Source: Ursus arctos (lineage: Eukaryota; Chordata; Mammalia; Carnivora; Ursidae). From it: 64,000 nt of DNA. This document shows, piece by piece, positions 10,451-22,385 of the stretch; within the stretch, counting starts at the first letter, position 1; every line of letters begins with the position of its first letter. A model generated the notes under the pieces. That model made no database searches. It was not told the origin of the DNA and saw only the letters and a program-made list of their open reading frames with translations. The stretch covers positions 13,502,001 to 13,566,000 of the forward strand of contig NW_026622997.1 in the NCBI RefSeq assembly GCF_023065955.2, given 5' to 3'. The position numbers were made by a program, and so were the translations under genes.

Positions 10451-11319
10451 AATTGACACACATAAAACTTATTATCTATCTCTTTACAGGCACAGTATAT
10501 TCTAAAATAACAGTTTGAGCTTATTTGAGCAATCGCTTGCAGAGTGTTGTGTTTTCCTCACTGATTCCCACGCTCAGAGGGATTTATAATCTAAACCTAT
10601 TATATGCTAATGGAAAATTTAAATTCATTGGATCTGGCCAAGAAATGAATGTTCTCATTTGTTTCTCTCATTGGGGAAGGGCAAAAAGTTAGGTTCACTA
10701 TTTGAACTGTTTTAGGTGTCTTTTTTTTTTTAATGGTATACAAATATATCCTTAATGCTTTTATATGTTTCCTCAAAAGGAGGGGGGCAGGTGAAGCACG
10801 AGACCGTGGTAATCCAAGCGGATGCTCTCTGTTCCTTCCCAGTGGTCTCCTCAAACTACCTGCTAACTAGAAGGCTCCAGGAAAATAAAAGAGGCTTGGC
10901 AGCCAGCAAGAAACAAATTCTGCGTTCACTTGTTTTGTAAGAAGGCCAGCAGCCTGTGATATTTATCCAAGGATCATATTTTAAGTGACATCTAGTTTCT
11001 TCAAATGTTGCTATTTTCAACGGAGTTCTAAACACTTTGGGTAGTGCCTACAATGATCATTACAGAAAGCCAAACAACTACAGAGCGTACGACTGACAGT
11101 AGAGAAAGGTTAATGTCTGCTGGCTGACATACTCGGACAAAAACCTCTTGTTTCCTGGTTTCTCTGTTCAAGTAAATAGAGCATATTAAACCGATATGAG
11201 ACTAGACTGTTAGAACTTACGCAAATTCTCTTTCCATTGAGTCCGCTAGCTCCCCAGATAGACATGAACTGTTAGTATTGCATCATTGTCCCTTCCACAG
11301 ATTTTTAGGTAAAATGGTC
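10451..11319. other. unique sequence, no gene seen
   Basis: Repeat-free as far as I can tell, with ordinary AT-rich composition. The 84-codon minus-strand frame at 10600-10854 has no recognisable feature. Confidence 0.4.
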
Positions 11320-11560
11320 CTATTTTTTTTCTTTTAACTTTTGAAGAAGAATTTGAAACACATGTAAAAGCAAACTCTTGTCTGCATCACCCATTCCTAG
11401 TGACCACTCATCCAGTTAACACTGCCCTGCTCATACCCCACACGCTGCCCTCTTCCTGGTTTTTTGGAAGCAAATTCTTTACACCCACTCAAGTGTAACC
11501 ATTTCTCCGTCTTTAAAAGCCCATGACCTTTCTTTGTCCCTGTTCATTTTAATATTATTT
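11320..11560 (-). mobile_element. possible L1M 3'-end remnant, minus strand
   Basis: The order 'agtgaccactcatccag' ... 'tttggaagcaaattctttac' ... 'accatttctccgtcttta' resembles the reversed 3' end of ancient L1M elements. It is diverged, and I would not exclude another old LINE. Confidence 0.35.
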
Positions 11561-11699
11561 TAAACTTTAAAAAAAGGGGCAAGACTAGTACAAGACTTTT
11601 AACCAAAATTTGCTGATGTTTTGTTTGCTTCATTTATTTAATATTATCTCTCTATATAGTTTCAAATAAATGCCTACTTTTTCTCAATCACTTGGGGGT

Positions 11700-12203
11700 G
11701 CATTAGTTTTCTATTACTACTGTAACACATTACCATAAAGTTAGTAACTTAAAACGATGAAGATTTATTATCTTATAGCTCTAGAACTCAGAAGTCCGAA
11801 ATCGGTCTTCTGGAGCCAAGATCAATGTGTCAGGAGGGGCTCCTGGTGGGTCTGGGCAGAATCTGTCACTTGCCTTCCCAGGCTTCATTGGCGGCCACAA
11901 TTCTAGCTTCTTAGAAGCTTCTGTGTTCCTTACCTTGTGCCTCCCTTGCATCTTTTGAAGCTGGTAATTGTGTCAGTCTGAACTTGACTTTGTCCTCACT
12001 TCTCCTTCTCTGATTCTGACTCTCCTTCTTCATTCTTCCACTTTGAAGACCCTTGTGATTACATCGGGCCCACCATGATAGTCCAGGACAGTCTCTCCAA
12101 TTCAAGAGCCTTTACTTAATCACATGTGCAAAGTCCTTTCTGTCCTGTAAGGAAGCATACTCACAGGTGCTGGCATTCGCGGGGCCATTATTCTGCCTCA
12201 TGT
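11700..12203 (-). mobile_element. MLT1-type (ERVL-MaLR) solo LTR, minus strand
   Basis: Reverse-oriented ancient mammalian LTR about 500 bases long. Diagnostic blocks in order are 'ttagttttctattactactg', 'agatttattatcttatagct', 'agaactcagaagtccgaaat', 'cttgtgattacatcgggcc' and 'ggggccattattctgcc'. No internal retroviral sequence adjoins it, so it is a solo LTR. Subfamily not assigned. Confidence 0.8.
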
Positions 12204-12587
12204 AGAGAGTGCAGTAGAGACGGTGTGATGTACACCCTACTTCTGCTAGTTCAGTGTGGACTTCCTTAGAAGGAGGACTTTCTCTGACATAACACAAGGA
12301 AAACGATCACAATTAGAAAATTGTTTAACCCACGCTCTGTAATCTAATTTCATCAATTCTCCCAATAACGTTCTTCAACCAATACTGCATGAAATCAAGA
12401 TCCCACAGTAAATTTAATTGTCATGTATCTTTGATCTACTTTAACCTAAATTAGCCTTTCTTCGTTTTGTCCTTTACTTGACATTTTTGAAGGCCATAGG
12501 CCTGTGATTTCACAAAATATCCCTCCATTGTATTTATCTCACGTTTTGTTCGTGATTAGAATCAGATTATGACTCTTTGGCAGATAT

Positions 12588-12955
12588 GATGGTTAAATTT
12601 TATGTGTCACTTGGCTAGGCTATGGTGCAAAGTTGTATGATCAAATGCTAAACTCGAGTTTGCTATGAAAGTATTTTATAGATGTGATTGACATCTACAG
12701 TCAGTTGATTTTAAATAAAGGCTATTACCCAACATAATGTGAGTGGGCTTCATCCCATCCACTGAAGGCTTTAAGAGCAAAACTGAGCCTTTCTGGGGAA
12801 GAAGGAATTCTTCCACAAAACTGTAATACAGAAAACCTGCCTGAGTTTCCATCCTGCCAGTGTGTCCACAGATTCTGGACTTGCTGTTCTCACAATTGTG
12901 TGAGCTAATTCCTTACAATATATCTCTTTCTTTGGAGAACTCAGACTGACGCAAA
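12588..12955 (+). mobile_element. ancient ERVL/MaLR-like LTR, plus strand
   Basis: Begins 'atggttaaattttatgtgtc' and passes through 'gtgggcttcatcccatcc' and 'ttgtgtgagctaattcctta'. It ends 'ggagaactcagactgacgc', the recognisable ...gagaaccctgactaata terminus of an old mammalian LTR. The same family occurs reversed at 43718-44250. I am sure of the family resemblance but not of the formal subfamily name. Confidence 0.65.
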
Positions 12956-14214
12956 AGGCGTGAGAGCTAAGGTCTGGTCCTCCCCAGTGCATCCTGACCA
13001 GAGGTACGTGATGTCAGTTTGCTCAGTGCTGGGGATCTGAACATGGATTACTTGGTTAAAGTGATATCTATCATGTCTTTCTACTGTGAAGTCACTCCTT
13101 TTCGTAATTAATAAATAACTTATAGAGTGATTCTTTGAGATTGTGCACAAAGACCTCATTAAACTCTCCCTCACTAGTGTTGGCACCCATTCATTGTTTT
13201 CTACTCCGCCATTCCTTCTGTATTTATCAGTTAAAATTTTACTGTGAGCAAGAGCTTTCTCTTCTCCTCCACTAAGTGATTTGATCATTGATTTATGGAT
13301 ATCAGCATAAATGTATGTATACTTATTTTACTCTATGGTTATAATAATGGTATAATGTGACCAGCTCACACTTACTCATGAGAAACAATTTTAAGCATCT
13401 CTTTAGAAATCTGTATTCAGTGGCATAATGTTGATAGTTTGAGATCACCAATAGTGGGAATATTTACCCTGTGGAAATCAGCAAATACCACCAATCAGGG
13501 TTTTTTGTTTTGCTTTGTTTTTTTGTTTTTTCCTTTTGGAAAACCAATTTACCAGCACAAGACATGCTAATATGTTACTATCAGTTATTTGTTTTAATGA
13601 ACAAATTGTCTGAGATTTGAACAGTGGGAGCCTCATCAAGTTGTATCCTACAACCTTTTGACATAATCTCTATGATTCTTTAAGCCCTTCCTTGTTTCCT
13701 GGCTCAATATGATTTCTAGAATCACCATGTACTTTCCCTACCTAACCTGAAATCATTTTTTTATTCCAAGGAAATCTTTTTCCTTTTAGTTGAGAATCAT
13801 ATTTAGAAACCAAGATGGGTGGTGTGTCTTTGTCAATGAAATTGATATGTCATTGCTTCCTTAGCAGAGAATATATAGACACCTATATCTGTTCATTTTT
13901 GTATCTATATAAAAGACAGTGGATTTATTCTGATACCTCCAATTATAATCTAATGTCACAGGGGGAAATTTAATCTTTCTCCTTTCCATACTTAAAACTT
14001 TCTTCTCCAACAATGAGAAAACGGGCTCTTGTTATCCTCAATATATTTAATAATTCCCCAAGCTTAGAATATATATAAATACACAGAAATTACAGAAAGT
14101 AATTTCAGAACTGCTCATTCATCTCACTGTGAAAAGCAATGCTAGTACCTAAAATTTTAAATATTTGTCATTCTTTTTAAGGAAAGTTTATATCAAAAAA
14201 ATACATGCATTTTG
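12956..14214. other. unique sequence, no gene seen
   Basis: AT-rich, with a short T/G-rich 'ttttttgttttgctttg' run at 13500-13530. The 115-codon minus-strand frame (12941-13288) partly overlaps the LTR end and has no domain. Confidence 0.4.
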
Positions 14215-14785
14215 AATTAAAAATTTAATGAGTTTTGAAAAATTTGCAAGTTCATAACCCACACCTCTATAAAAATAAAGAATATTTGATCTCACAAGAA
14301 CATTCCCTTGTTCCCTTTTTTAATTAATCTCCTTTTTTAGAGGCAATCAGATTCTGATGTGTTTTTTTTTTTTTTACCATAAATTAGTTTTGTCTGCTCT
14401 TTAACTTCATGTAAATGCATAATAGAGTAGGTACTATTTGTGTCCTGCTTCACCAAGCATATCTGTAAGATCCATCCATGCTGTTGTGTAGTATTAGTAA
14501 GTTATTCCTTTTTATTTTTGAGTAATATTTCTTGTATGAATATGCCATGTTTGTTTATACATTTTCATGTTGATTGGAATTTGAGTTCTTTCCTGTTTTT
14601 GGCTCCTGCGAATGAAGCTGCCATGCAAATTCTTATAAGTCTTTTTGTGAGCATGTTTTCATTTATCTTGAGAAAATACTTGGGAGTAAAATTGCAGGGT
14701 CAGAGTGTTTGAATACATTTGGATTTAGCTGAGAAAATTTTTCAAAAGTAGTTATCTATACCGTATTTCTCTTCTGATCAATATG
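14215..14785 (-). mobile_element. L1M 3' region, minus strand
   Basis: Characteristic blocks of the reversed 3' end of old L1M elements: 'aacattcccttgttccc', 'aggcaatcagattctgatg', 'ttagttttgtctgctcttta', 'gatccatccatgctgttgtg', 'gaatgaagctgccatgc'. The 90-codon frame at 14440-14712 lies inside it and is a by-product. No complete ORF remains. Confidence 0.72.
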
Positions 14786-15094
14786 GTATAACAGGGACTG
14801 GATTTACCCTCTAATCTTAAGTGACAAGCTAAACTGGGGAAAGTATGTGAAACAAGGGATTTAAACATTGGACAGCTGGCCGTATACGATGGTGATCACT
14901 GGATGGAAGAAAACAAAACAAAACAAAAAAGCGATCTACTAATTTTATCAGAGTTGTATCTAGAGGATAGATAACTAAAGACATCTTTAAAAAATAATGC
15001 AGTAGGAAGGTTGCAGAAGAGAGAATTCAGCACCAGCAGACTGAGCCGACAGCCTCACTGAATTGAGGAGGAGGAGATCACAGTGCAAAATTAA

Positions 15095-15796
15095 AGGTAT
15101 ATTAAAAGGTGCTCAACATCACCAATCATCAGGGAAATGCAAATCAAAACCAAAATGAGATAACATCCCACACCTGTTAGAATGGCTATTACCAAAAAGC
15201 AAGAGAAAACAGGCGTTAGCAAGCATCTGGAGAAAACGGAACCCTAATACACTATTGGTAGGAATGTAAATTGATGCAGCCGTTATGGAAAAAAGTGTAA
15301 ATGTTTCTCAAAAAATTAAAAATAGAACTACCATATGATCCAGCAATTCCACTTCTGGGTATTTATCCAAAGAAGATAAAATCCTAACTTGAAAAGATGT
15401 AACACCCCTATGTTCATAGCAGCATTATTTATAATGGACAAGACATAGAAGAAACCGAAGTACCCATATTACTCAGCCATAAAAAAGAAGGAAATATTGT
15501 TTGCAAAAAAAAAAAAAAATGAATAGAACTTGAAAGCATTATGCTAACTGAGAGAAGTCTAATGGAGAAAGACAAATATTTTATGATATCACTGATATGT
15601 AATGAACAAAAACCTCACAGATATAGAGAACAGATTGGTGTTTACCAATGGTGGAGGGGGGAGAGGTTGGTGACATGGGTGAAGGTGGTTAAAGTTACAA
15701 ACCTCCAGTTATGAAATTAATAAGTCCTGGGAATGTAATGTACAACATAATGTATATTTGAAAGTTGCTAAGAGAGTAAATCTTAAAAGTCCTTGT

Positions 15797-15828
<32 letters not shown>

Positions 15829-15960
15829 TAACCTTGTGGTGATGGAGAAGAACTAGATTTACTGTGGTCATCATTCTGCAATATTGAACCAGTAGGTTGT
15901 ACACCTGAATCTAATATAATGTTATATGTCAGTTATACTTAAACAAATAACAAGATTAAG
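15095..15960 (+). mobile_element. L1 3' end (ORF2 C-terminus plus 3' UTR)
   Basis: A 5'-truncated L1 begins in the ORF2 C-terminal region ('gctcaacatcaccaatcatc', 'aaccaaaatgagataac', 'ccatatgatccagcaattcc', 'gcagcattatttataatgg'). It continues through a 3' UTR to 'gttatatgtcagttatact'. Numerous stops and frameshifts make it inactive. A (CA)n run at 15797-15825 interrupts the UTR. It appears to sit inside an older L1M 5' region: 14990-15090 and 15965-16412 are of one character and continue each other. Confidence 0.88.
15797..15825 (+). repeat. (CA)14 dinucleotide microsatellite
   Basis: Uninterrupted CA repeat inside the 3' UTR of the surrounding L1 fragment. It is pure, so it is likely to be polymorphic. 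Confidence 0.95.
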
Positions 15961-16427
15961 TACAGAAGAGGAGGAAGCTACACAAAGAGAAACGTTCAGG
16001 ACCTAGAGAAGTCCTGAGAGTCTTTGAGTACTGACTTCCATACATGTGTAAGAAAACTGCCTGAGGCTAAGGGGAAAAAAAAAAAACAAAAAACATTCAA
16101 AGGGAGAAGTCTGAACAGTCCTGGGGCTCACCCAGGCCTGTAAATATCTTGCATTCCCACCAGCCAGAGTGGAAAGATTTCATCATACATGGGCTTCAGG
16201 CAGAATTCTCACAGGAGTGTCTGTTTAGTGGTTGGGCTGAATTACCCAGGGTAAAGACTGCCCTGAATATATGTCAATATTCTTCAAAGCAAGCTTTCAA
16301 AGAGTCAATGATTCAAAGTACCTTAACCGCACAGTGAAAAAAATTTCAACCTTCTTAAAGGGAATATAACTAAATCCAATTCCCAGCAATGTAAAATTCC
16401 ATCATCCACTCAAAAATTATTCAGTAC
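15961..16427 (+). mobile_element. L1M 5'-region segment (left part of split element)
   Basis: The blocks 'caatgtaaaattccatcatc' and 'cactcaaaaattattcag' are the end of an L1M 5' UTR. The element resumes at 16704 with 'ttactcagcacgtaaagagg' and 'aggaaaatatggttcataa', showing that something landed between them. Diverged and non-coding. Confidence 0.55.
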
Positions 16428-16703
16428 ATCTAAAGCTATACATCTAAAACTAATGCAATTTTTAAAAGATTTATTTATTTATTTTAGAGAAAGAGATAGA
16501 GTGGGAGTGCGGAGAGGGGCAAAGGGAGAGAAACTCAAGCAGACTGTGTGCTGAGTTCAGAGCCCTTCAGACTCCTCTCACAACCCTGAGATCATGACCT
16601 GAGCTGAAATCAAGAGTTGGAGGCTCAATCAAATGAGCCACCCAGGTGCCCCTAACTAATGCAGTGTTATATATCAATTATACCTCAATAACTTTTAATT
16701 GAA
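16428..16703 (+). mobile_element. very short L1 3' tail, itself split by a SINE
   Basis: Only the last ~85 bases of an L1 are present ('catctaaaactaatgca' left of the SINE, then 'gtgttatatatcaattatac' right of it). Direct repeats of 15 bases with two mismatches flank the whole unit ('aaaattattcagtac' at 16413-16427 and 'aaaattactcagcac' at 16704-16718). It is therefore an extremely 5'-truncated L1 insertion into the older L1M. Confidence 0.72.
16463..16653 (-). mobile_element. Can-SINE inside an L1 tail, minus strand
   Basis: Reverse-oriented: 'aaaagatttatttatttatt' at the left, 'cctgagatcatgacctgagc' in the body, and 'gagccacccaggtgcccc' at the right. A ten-base direct repeat 'aactaatgca' (16448-16457 and 16654-16663) shows that it landed within the L1 tail. 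This is the innermost layer of a three-element nest. Confidence 0.95.
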
Positions 16704-18120
16704 AAAATTACTCAGCACGTAAAGAGGTAGGAAAATATGGTTCATAAGCAGGAGTCAGATAATAGAAAGATACCTAAAATTAACAGTGATGATAAAGGTA
16801 GAAGATGAGAACCTTAAAATGGTTTTTCTGAATATGTTCCCAAAGGTCAAAGAAAACATGACTATGATAAGGAGAAAAATGGATAAGGAAGATGTTAAAG
16901 TGACTCATAGGGAACTTCTTCGAAATGAGGAAAATAGTAAGTGAAGTGAAAAATATTCTGCACAATTTTAACAGCTTATACAGCACTGCAGAAGCAAAAA
17001 CACAGCAGTAGAAATTCATTCAAATGAGGTAAAGAGAGACAGAGAGAGACAATAATAAAAAAAATAGACACAGCATCAATAATCTGTATGACAATCTAGC
17101 ATATGTGGATCTAGAATTCCAGAAGGAGAGAAGAGACATGGGGCAGGAAAAATATTTACTATATAGTGACCAAAATGTTCTAAAATTGATGAAAACTGCA
17201 AACCCAGAGATCAGAAAAACTCAATAAACCCTAAATATAATAGATGTAGAAAAAATGCACTAAGGTATAATGAATCAAACTGCCAAAACCACAGAAAAGG
17301 GGAAGAATAGTTAAAAGCATCATGAGAAAAAAAGATCCAGTGTGTGCAGAGGAACACAGGTAAGAATGACAGGAGATTTCTTGTTTGAAACTATGCAAAC
17401 CACAAGATAATGTGGAGACACTTTATTAACCTAGGTGTCTTTACCCCCCCAAAAATATCTTTCAAAACCAAAGGTGTTCTAAACCAGCAGCCATACAAAA
17501 CAAGAAATGTTAAAGGAAGTTCTTCAGAGAGAAAAAAAAAATAGATGTTTGGATTTATTCAAGAAAATAGAAAACATCAAGGATGCCTGGGTGGCTCAGT
17601 CAGTTAAGCATCTGCCTTCATCTCAGGTCATGATCCCAGGGTCCTGGGATCGAATCCCACGTCGGGCTCCCTGCTTCTCCCTCTGCCTGCTGCTCCCCCT
17701 GCTGTGACCAATCTCTCTCTCTGACAAATAAATAAGTAAAATCTTAAAAAAAAAAAAAAAAGAAACTAGAAAACATCAGAAATGGTAAATACATTGGTGA
17801 CTATAAACTTTCTTTTTATTTATTATATCTTTAAAAATAATTGACTATTGAAATGACAAGTAATAATGATGTAAGGGTAGTAGCATAGAAAGAAGTAAAA
17901 TGTATGACTGTAATAACACAAAAGATACATACAGTGGTATAACATTATTTACAGGTTAACTGTGATATGCCAGAGATGGATCTCATGAGACCTAGAGCCA
18001 ATGTGACAAAAAGTTGTAAGATTGACGTCATATAAATTACGTTCTTCAGCAAAAATAGAATTAAATGGCATGAACTTTGTAACTAATAATAATAATAAAT
18101 TAAGAAAATCCCAAATATTT
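16704..18120 (+). mobile_element. ancient L1M/HAL1-like element (right part), ORF1-region remnant
   Basis: Resumes the older L1M 5' region and runs through A-rich remnants of the ORF1 part: 'aataatagatgtagaaaaaa', 'aagcatcatgagaaaaaaag', 'ttaaaggaagttcttcagag'. No intact frame. A Can-SINE splits it at 17581-17759. The right boundary is uncertain. Confidence 0.55.
17581..17759 (+). mobile_element. Can-SINE, plus strand
   Basis: Starts 'ggatgcctgggtggctcag', has a well-kept B-box 'gggatcgaatccc', a pyrimidine-rich body, and ends in 'aataaataagtaaaatctta' plus an A-tail. Direct repeats of about 19 bases flank it, with one mismatch ('aagaaaatagaaaacatca' at 17561-17579 and 'aagaaactagaaaacatca' at 17760-17778). 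Confidence 0.97.
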
Positions 18121-18164
18121 GGAAATTAGGATACTTCTAAATAACCTGAGTTTCAAGTAAGAAA

Positions 18165-18216
18165 TCAACTGGCTCAGTTGGTAGGGCATGTGACTCTTAA
18201 TCTCAGGGCTGTGAGT
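18165..18216 (+). mobile_element. tRNA-head fragment of an old SINE
   Basis: About 50 bases, 'ctggctcagttggtagggc' followed by 'atgtgactcttaatctcagg', are the A-box/anticodon half of a tRNA-Lys-derived SINE. The B-box and tail are missing, so it is neither a tRNA gene nor a complete SINE. Confidence 0.65.
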
Positions 18217-18299
18217 TAAAAAAAACAAAATGAACTACTTTGTGGAATGCAGCCAAAGCCATGAATCATTTTAATCCTCTATATTTATTGTTCAAATCT

Positions 18300-18545
18300 T
18301 GATATTAGCTATCACACCATGGACCCCTGTATCCTTCTTTTGAAGGATATTCAGAAACCAAGGTCTGGAAATAGGTATGCTCATTGCTATTGGGGTATCG
18401 GTATATGTAGGTCCTGTCAGTGGATAAAACTATGAAATAGATGACGTATGTATCATACATCCCACACACATACATGTGCATGAACATGTACATACCCACA
18501 TATATATGCATGCATATCTATATCCATCTATTTACTATCTGTCAT
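18300..18545. mobile_element. possible L1M 3' UTR with short tandem words
   Basis: 'ggtatgctcattgctattgg' ... 'gtaggtcctgtcagtggata' followed by 'acatgtacatacccacatat' and 'tatc'-rich words is the layout of some L1M 3' UTRs. No ORF2 sequence is attached. Confidence 0.4.
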
Positions 18546-18643
18546 CTATCTGTCATGTATCACCTGTCTGTATTAAAACCCATGAGTTTGCACTGATGCA
18601 TTAATTTTAGTAACTCCCCATTTAATTTTAACTCCCTATTTTT

Positions 18644-18913
18644 TTAATTTAATTTAATTTAATTTAATTTAATTTAATTTTATTTTATTTTATTTTATTT
18701 TATTTTATTTTATTTTATTTTTTTGAGAGAGAGAGAGTGAGAGAGGGAGAGTCCATGCAGTCAGGGGAGAGGGGGAGGGAGGGAGAGAATCCCAAGCAGG
18801 CTCCACACCCAGCGTGGTGCCTGACTCTGAACTGCATCCCATGACCCTGAGATCATGACCTGAGCAGAAATCCAGAGTCAGACGTTTAACTAACTGGGCC
18901 ACCCAGGTGCCCC
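18644..18913 (-). mobile_element. Can-SINE with expanded pentanucleotide tail
   Basis: Reverse SINE body at 18720-18913 ('gagatcatgacctgagcag', 'gggccacccaggtgcccc'). Its tail complement has grown into two adjacent microsatellites, (TTTAA)n then (TTTTA)n, at 18644-18720. Target-site repeats 'taactccctatttt' (18629-18642) and 'taaccccctatttt' (18914-18927) bracket the SINE and both tracts. The microsatellites therefore arose from the tail. Confidence 0.95.
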
Positions 18914-19137
18914 TAACCCCCTATTTTAACAGTCAGAAAACTGGCTGTCATTATCCACAATGTATTTATTTATTTGCTCAATCCTAGAAATACACAGAAA
19001 GTTGTTTCTGAATTGCTAATCTATGCCTCTGTGAAAAAAAAAAAAAAAGACCTTACTAATACCTCTATTGCATTTTTCATTATACCTTTTTGCATTTTCT
19101 TTTAGTTGTTGCTCTTGATATTGCTATACATATCTTT

Positions 19138-19326
19138 TTTTTAATATTTTATTTATTTATTTGAGAAGACACAGATAGTGAGAGAGAGAGCATGAGCAGG
19201 AAAGAGGGGGAGAAGCAGACTCCCTGCTGAGCAGGGAGCCTGATGTGGGGCTCGATCCCAGGACCCTGGGATCATGACCTGAGCCAAAGGTGGACTCTTA
19301 ACCGACTGAGCCACCCAGGCACCCCA
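19138..19326 (-). mobile_element. Can-SINE, minus strand
   Basis: Left edge 'aatattttatttatttattt', body 'gggagcctgatgtggggctc', head 'gactgagccacccaggcacc'. Target-site repeats 'tgctatacatatcttt' (19122-19137) and 'tgctatacacatcttt' (19327-19342) differ by one base. Confidence 0.97.
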
Positions 19327-19394
19327 TGCTATACACATCTTTAACTCTCCTCTCTTTTGGGGATTCTACTGATATTGTCACAAAATTCTATTCA

Positions 19395-20300
19395 TCTTTT
19401 TAATACTTTTAAGCATGTGTTTTCATACTAGGTTGCTTTATTCATGTATTTTCACATTGAGTGACCCTTTCCTGTCTCTGATCTGCTGTTAATTCAATCC
19501 AGTAAATTTTCATCATGGGTATTATTATAATTCCCATTGTAGAATTTTCACTTTTATTGTTTTAAATAGTTTCTATTTTTCTACTGATCCCCCATTTCTT
19601 CATTAATTAAGACCATATTTTTCAAGACCTTAAAGATATTTATAATATCTGTACCTTCTTAAATATATTTACAATACCCCTGTCTTCTAATTTATCATCT
19701 ACATTATCTTGGGGCCTTTTCTATTTGTCTTTTTTTCTTGACTATGGATAACATTTCACATTCCTTCGTTCTCTAGTAATTTTTATTTTATATTAGAGAT
19801 TATAATACTTTAATAAGTTTGGATCATCGTGCATCCCTTTAAGGAATTTTAAGTTCTGTTTTGGTAGGCAGTTAAATTATTAAACAATCATTTTGGACTT
19901 GTTATGTTTATGTTAATTTTTTGATGGACTCATTTATTTTTTAACTTATTTATATAGCATGCCCCTTATAAACTATGGTTTTCCCTTGTTAGGCATGACT
20001 GTCATGAATTTTTACTGATTACCCATGGTGTTTGTTGAGATCTCTGTTCATATAGGGCTAGAACTTAAAAATCACCCAGGTCTGCAGAATTTCTTGCATC
20101 ATTCTCAGCCCTGCATGTGATCTCTTCCACGCCTTGTGGGATCTTCTGCTGTGTATGGTTAGTCAAGCCCCAGCTATATGAATCAACATGCAGATTTCTG
20201 GGTGCTACTCTCTGCAAAGCTCCCTTTTCTGCCTTCCTTATACTGAAAGTTCTAGTCACTCCAGGAGCCTATCACGCTGATATCTGCCTCCTTAATGCAA
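19395..20300 (-). mobile_element. ancient L1M/HAL1-like segment, minus strand
   Basis: Reversed blocks of an old L1-class element occur in order: 'caatccagtaaattttcatc', 'tagtttctatttttctactg', 'aagaccttaaagatatttat', 'tcttctaatttatcatctac', 'ggtaggcagttaaattatta'. No frame survives. The boundary towards 20.3 kb is a guess. Confidence 0.5.
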
Positions 20301-20944
20301 AAAGGCTGCCACTATCTTAGACTCCTCTTCTGTGACTTGTGGCAAGATGATTATCCTAAACAGGAATCCAGGGTAATTACGGGTTCACTGTGGGGTTCAA
20401 ATTACTGTTTTACCCTCTTCCCAATAATCACAGACCTGAGATGCTGATTTTCCAATATATGAGAAGAGATGCCTTTGTGTTTTATGTAATTTTACTGTTG
20501 TTTTGGTATGAGGGCAAATCTCATACCAGTTTGTCATGGCTACAAATTGGGACTCAGGTGGTTTTCAAAACCTGGTAACAGGTGACAGAATAGCATATTT
20601 TGCCTAGTTAATCTGAGATCAACTTGGGCAAGTTGCTTATTCTTTGCTTCAATGTTTTACTTGGAAAGGATTTAGTTGCATGATAAATGATGCCACCTCT
20701 AACTTTAAGAATTAGCATTCAGCAATATTTATCACCCATATATTTAGTGTATGGAGAGAAAATCAGTACAATTAGTGTGCTGAGACATACTTAAAAGATC
20801 ATTTACTTCAGCTACAAAAATGTGAATCATTTTGGACAATCCTGTTTATTTTATAGTTTAAAACCACCAATTGAATGGTAGTTATGTACCCTTGGATTCA
20901 AAGGAATATCAGAATAACTGGGTAGATGAAATTACTGCTCCTAA
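20301..20944. other. unique sequence, no gene seen
   Basis: No gene or recognised repeat. The short 62-codon frame at 20390-20578 carries no feature. Confidence 0.4.
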
Positions 20945-21091
20945 TATAATAGGAGAGCATGAGCAGGGAGGAGAGGCAGAAGCAGGTTCCCCACTGAGCC
21001 GGGAGCTGGACGCAGGACACAATCCCAGGACCCTGGGATCATGACTTGAGCTGAAGGCAGATGCTTAACCGACTGAGCCACCCAGGCACCC
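20945..21091 (-). mobile_element. Can-SINE lacking its tail, minus strand
   Basis: The head ('ccgactgagccacccaggca') and body ('gggatcatgacttgagctga') are clear. The left edge starts abruptly at 'ggagagcatgagcagggag', without the TTTATT-rich tail complement. No flanking repeat is visible, so it was either 3'-truncated after insertion or the tail was deleted. Confidence 0.92.
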
Positions 21092-22370
21092 AAGAGCTCA
21101 AAATCTCTTAAGAGCAAAAACATGGATGCCTGTTAAAATACAGATTCCATGGCCCCACCTGAGAACTGATAAAGAGCTTCCTGAATTGGGGTCAGGAATC
21201 TGCATTTTTAATAACCACATAGGTGACCTTTGTGAGAAATAACATTTTTGAAATTTATTATGTGGCAAACTTATTTTATGTAACACTTACATAGGATTTT
21301 TCTCTAGTTCTTTTCTCCTTGATTACATTTTAATCTCTAAATACTGCCCAGATATTTTTCTATACTTCTGTGACAACAAGAGAAATAACTCATCAAATAC
21401 ACTAACTTGTAATGATAGTAGAAGTCTAGATGAGATAGTGTTATTAAACTCTTCCCTACCACTTTAAATTAGACATTCTCAATAATCCAATTATGATGAT
21501 TACCAGGGAAACCAGGATTAAATAGCATGATACATGAGGATTTGGCCTTAGGCTTTTCACCAATTGCAAAGGGGAATCAAGAGAGATCAAATAGTCCAAC
21601 TTCTATGTCATTATTGTTTCCAATGGCCTTTTTCAACCAGGTTCCTCATATGAACCATACATAATACAGAACAATTTCCCAGGAATGGTATATAACAAGA
21701 ACCACTCTGAATGTAAAAGAGACAAGTCAAATGGCTACATACAGAAGATGCCCCACATTATCAGTGCTTAATTATTTCATGTAAGGAAATGTGAAAAGAT
21801 TTGCCAAAATCAACAGTAAGCTGAGTAGAAAAGCAGAATGAAAAATGAGCAAGGGATCTAGAAAGCTTGCTCACTGGGATCACCAAGATCTGAGTAGACT
21901 GATAATAGGATCCATTCTCTCTGGTGCCTTTTTGAGTTTTCCCCTCTTTTGGAAATAATAGAACTTACCTAGTTGTACATTATTGATCGTGAAATAGCAT
22001 ATGCAGAACTCCACTTATTCTCCTTGTCACCAAATAAGGAGTCAATAGATGGCTCTAATTAATGTTGATGATGGATAAACTACTGAAAGAGAGAATAATA
22101 CCCATTTTGGAAGAAAATTATTGAATTTATTTTTTAAAGATTTAATAATTTGTATTGGTTTACAAACAATTTGGAGATATTTAAGAAAACACCTCAAATT
22201 TGTTAAATTAAATAATTTTTCTTAGTCATTAACTAGGGGAATTCTACTTTTATAATTTATACTCTTCCTCAAATTAAATTCCCCTGAGAGTGTCTGAAAA
22301 CAGATGTTAAAATCTCCCTTTAATGTGACATAAAAGAGTTGAGCAAAGCTTCCTATTCCAAAAACATCAA
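21092..22370. other. unique sequence, no gene seen
   Basis: Ordinary AT-rich sequence. I see no repeat family or open frame worth naming. Confidence 0.4.
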
Positions 22371-22385
22371 AGTATATCACTTTTT

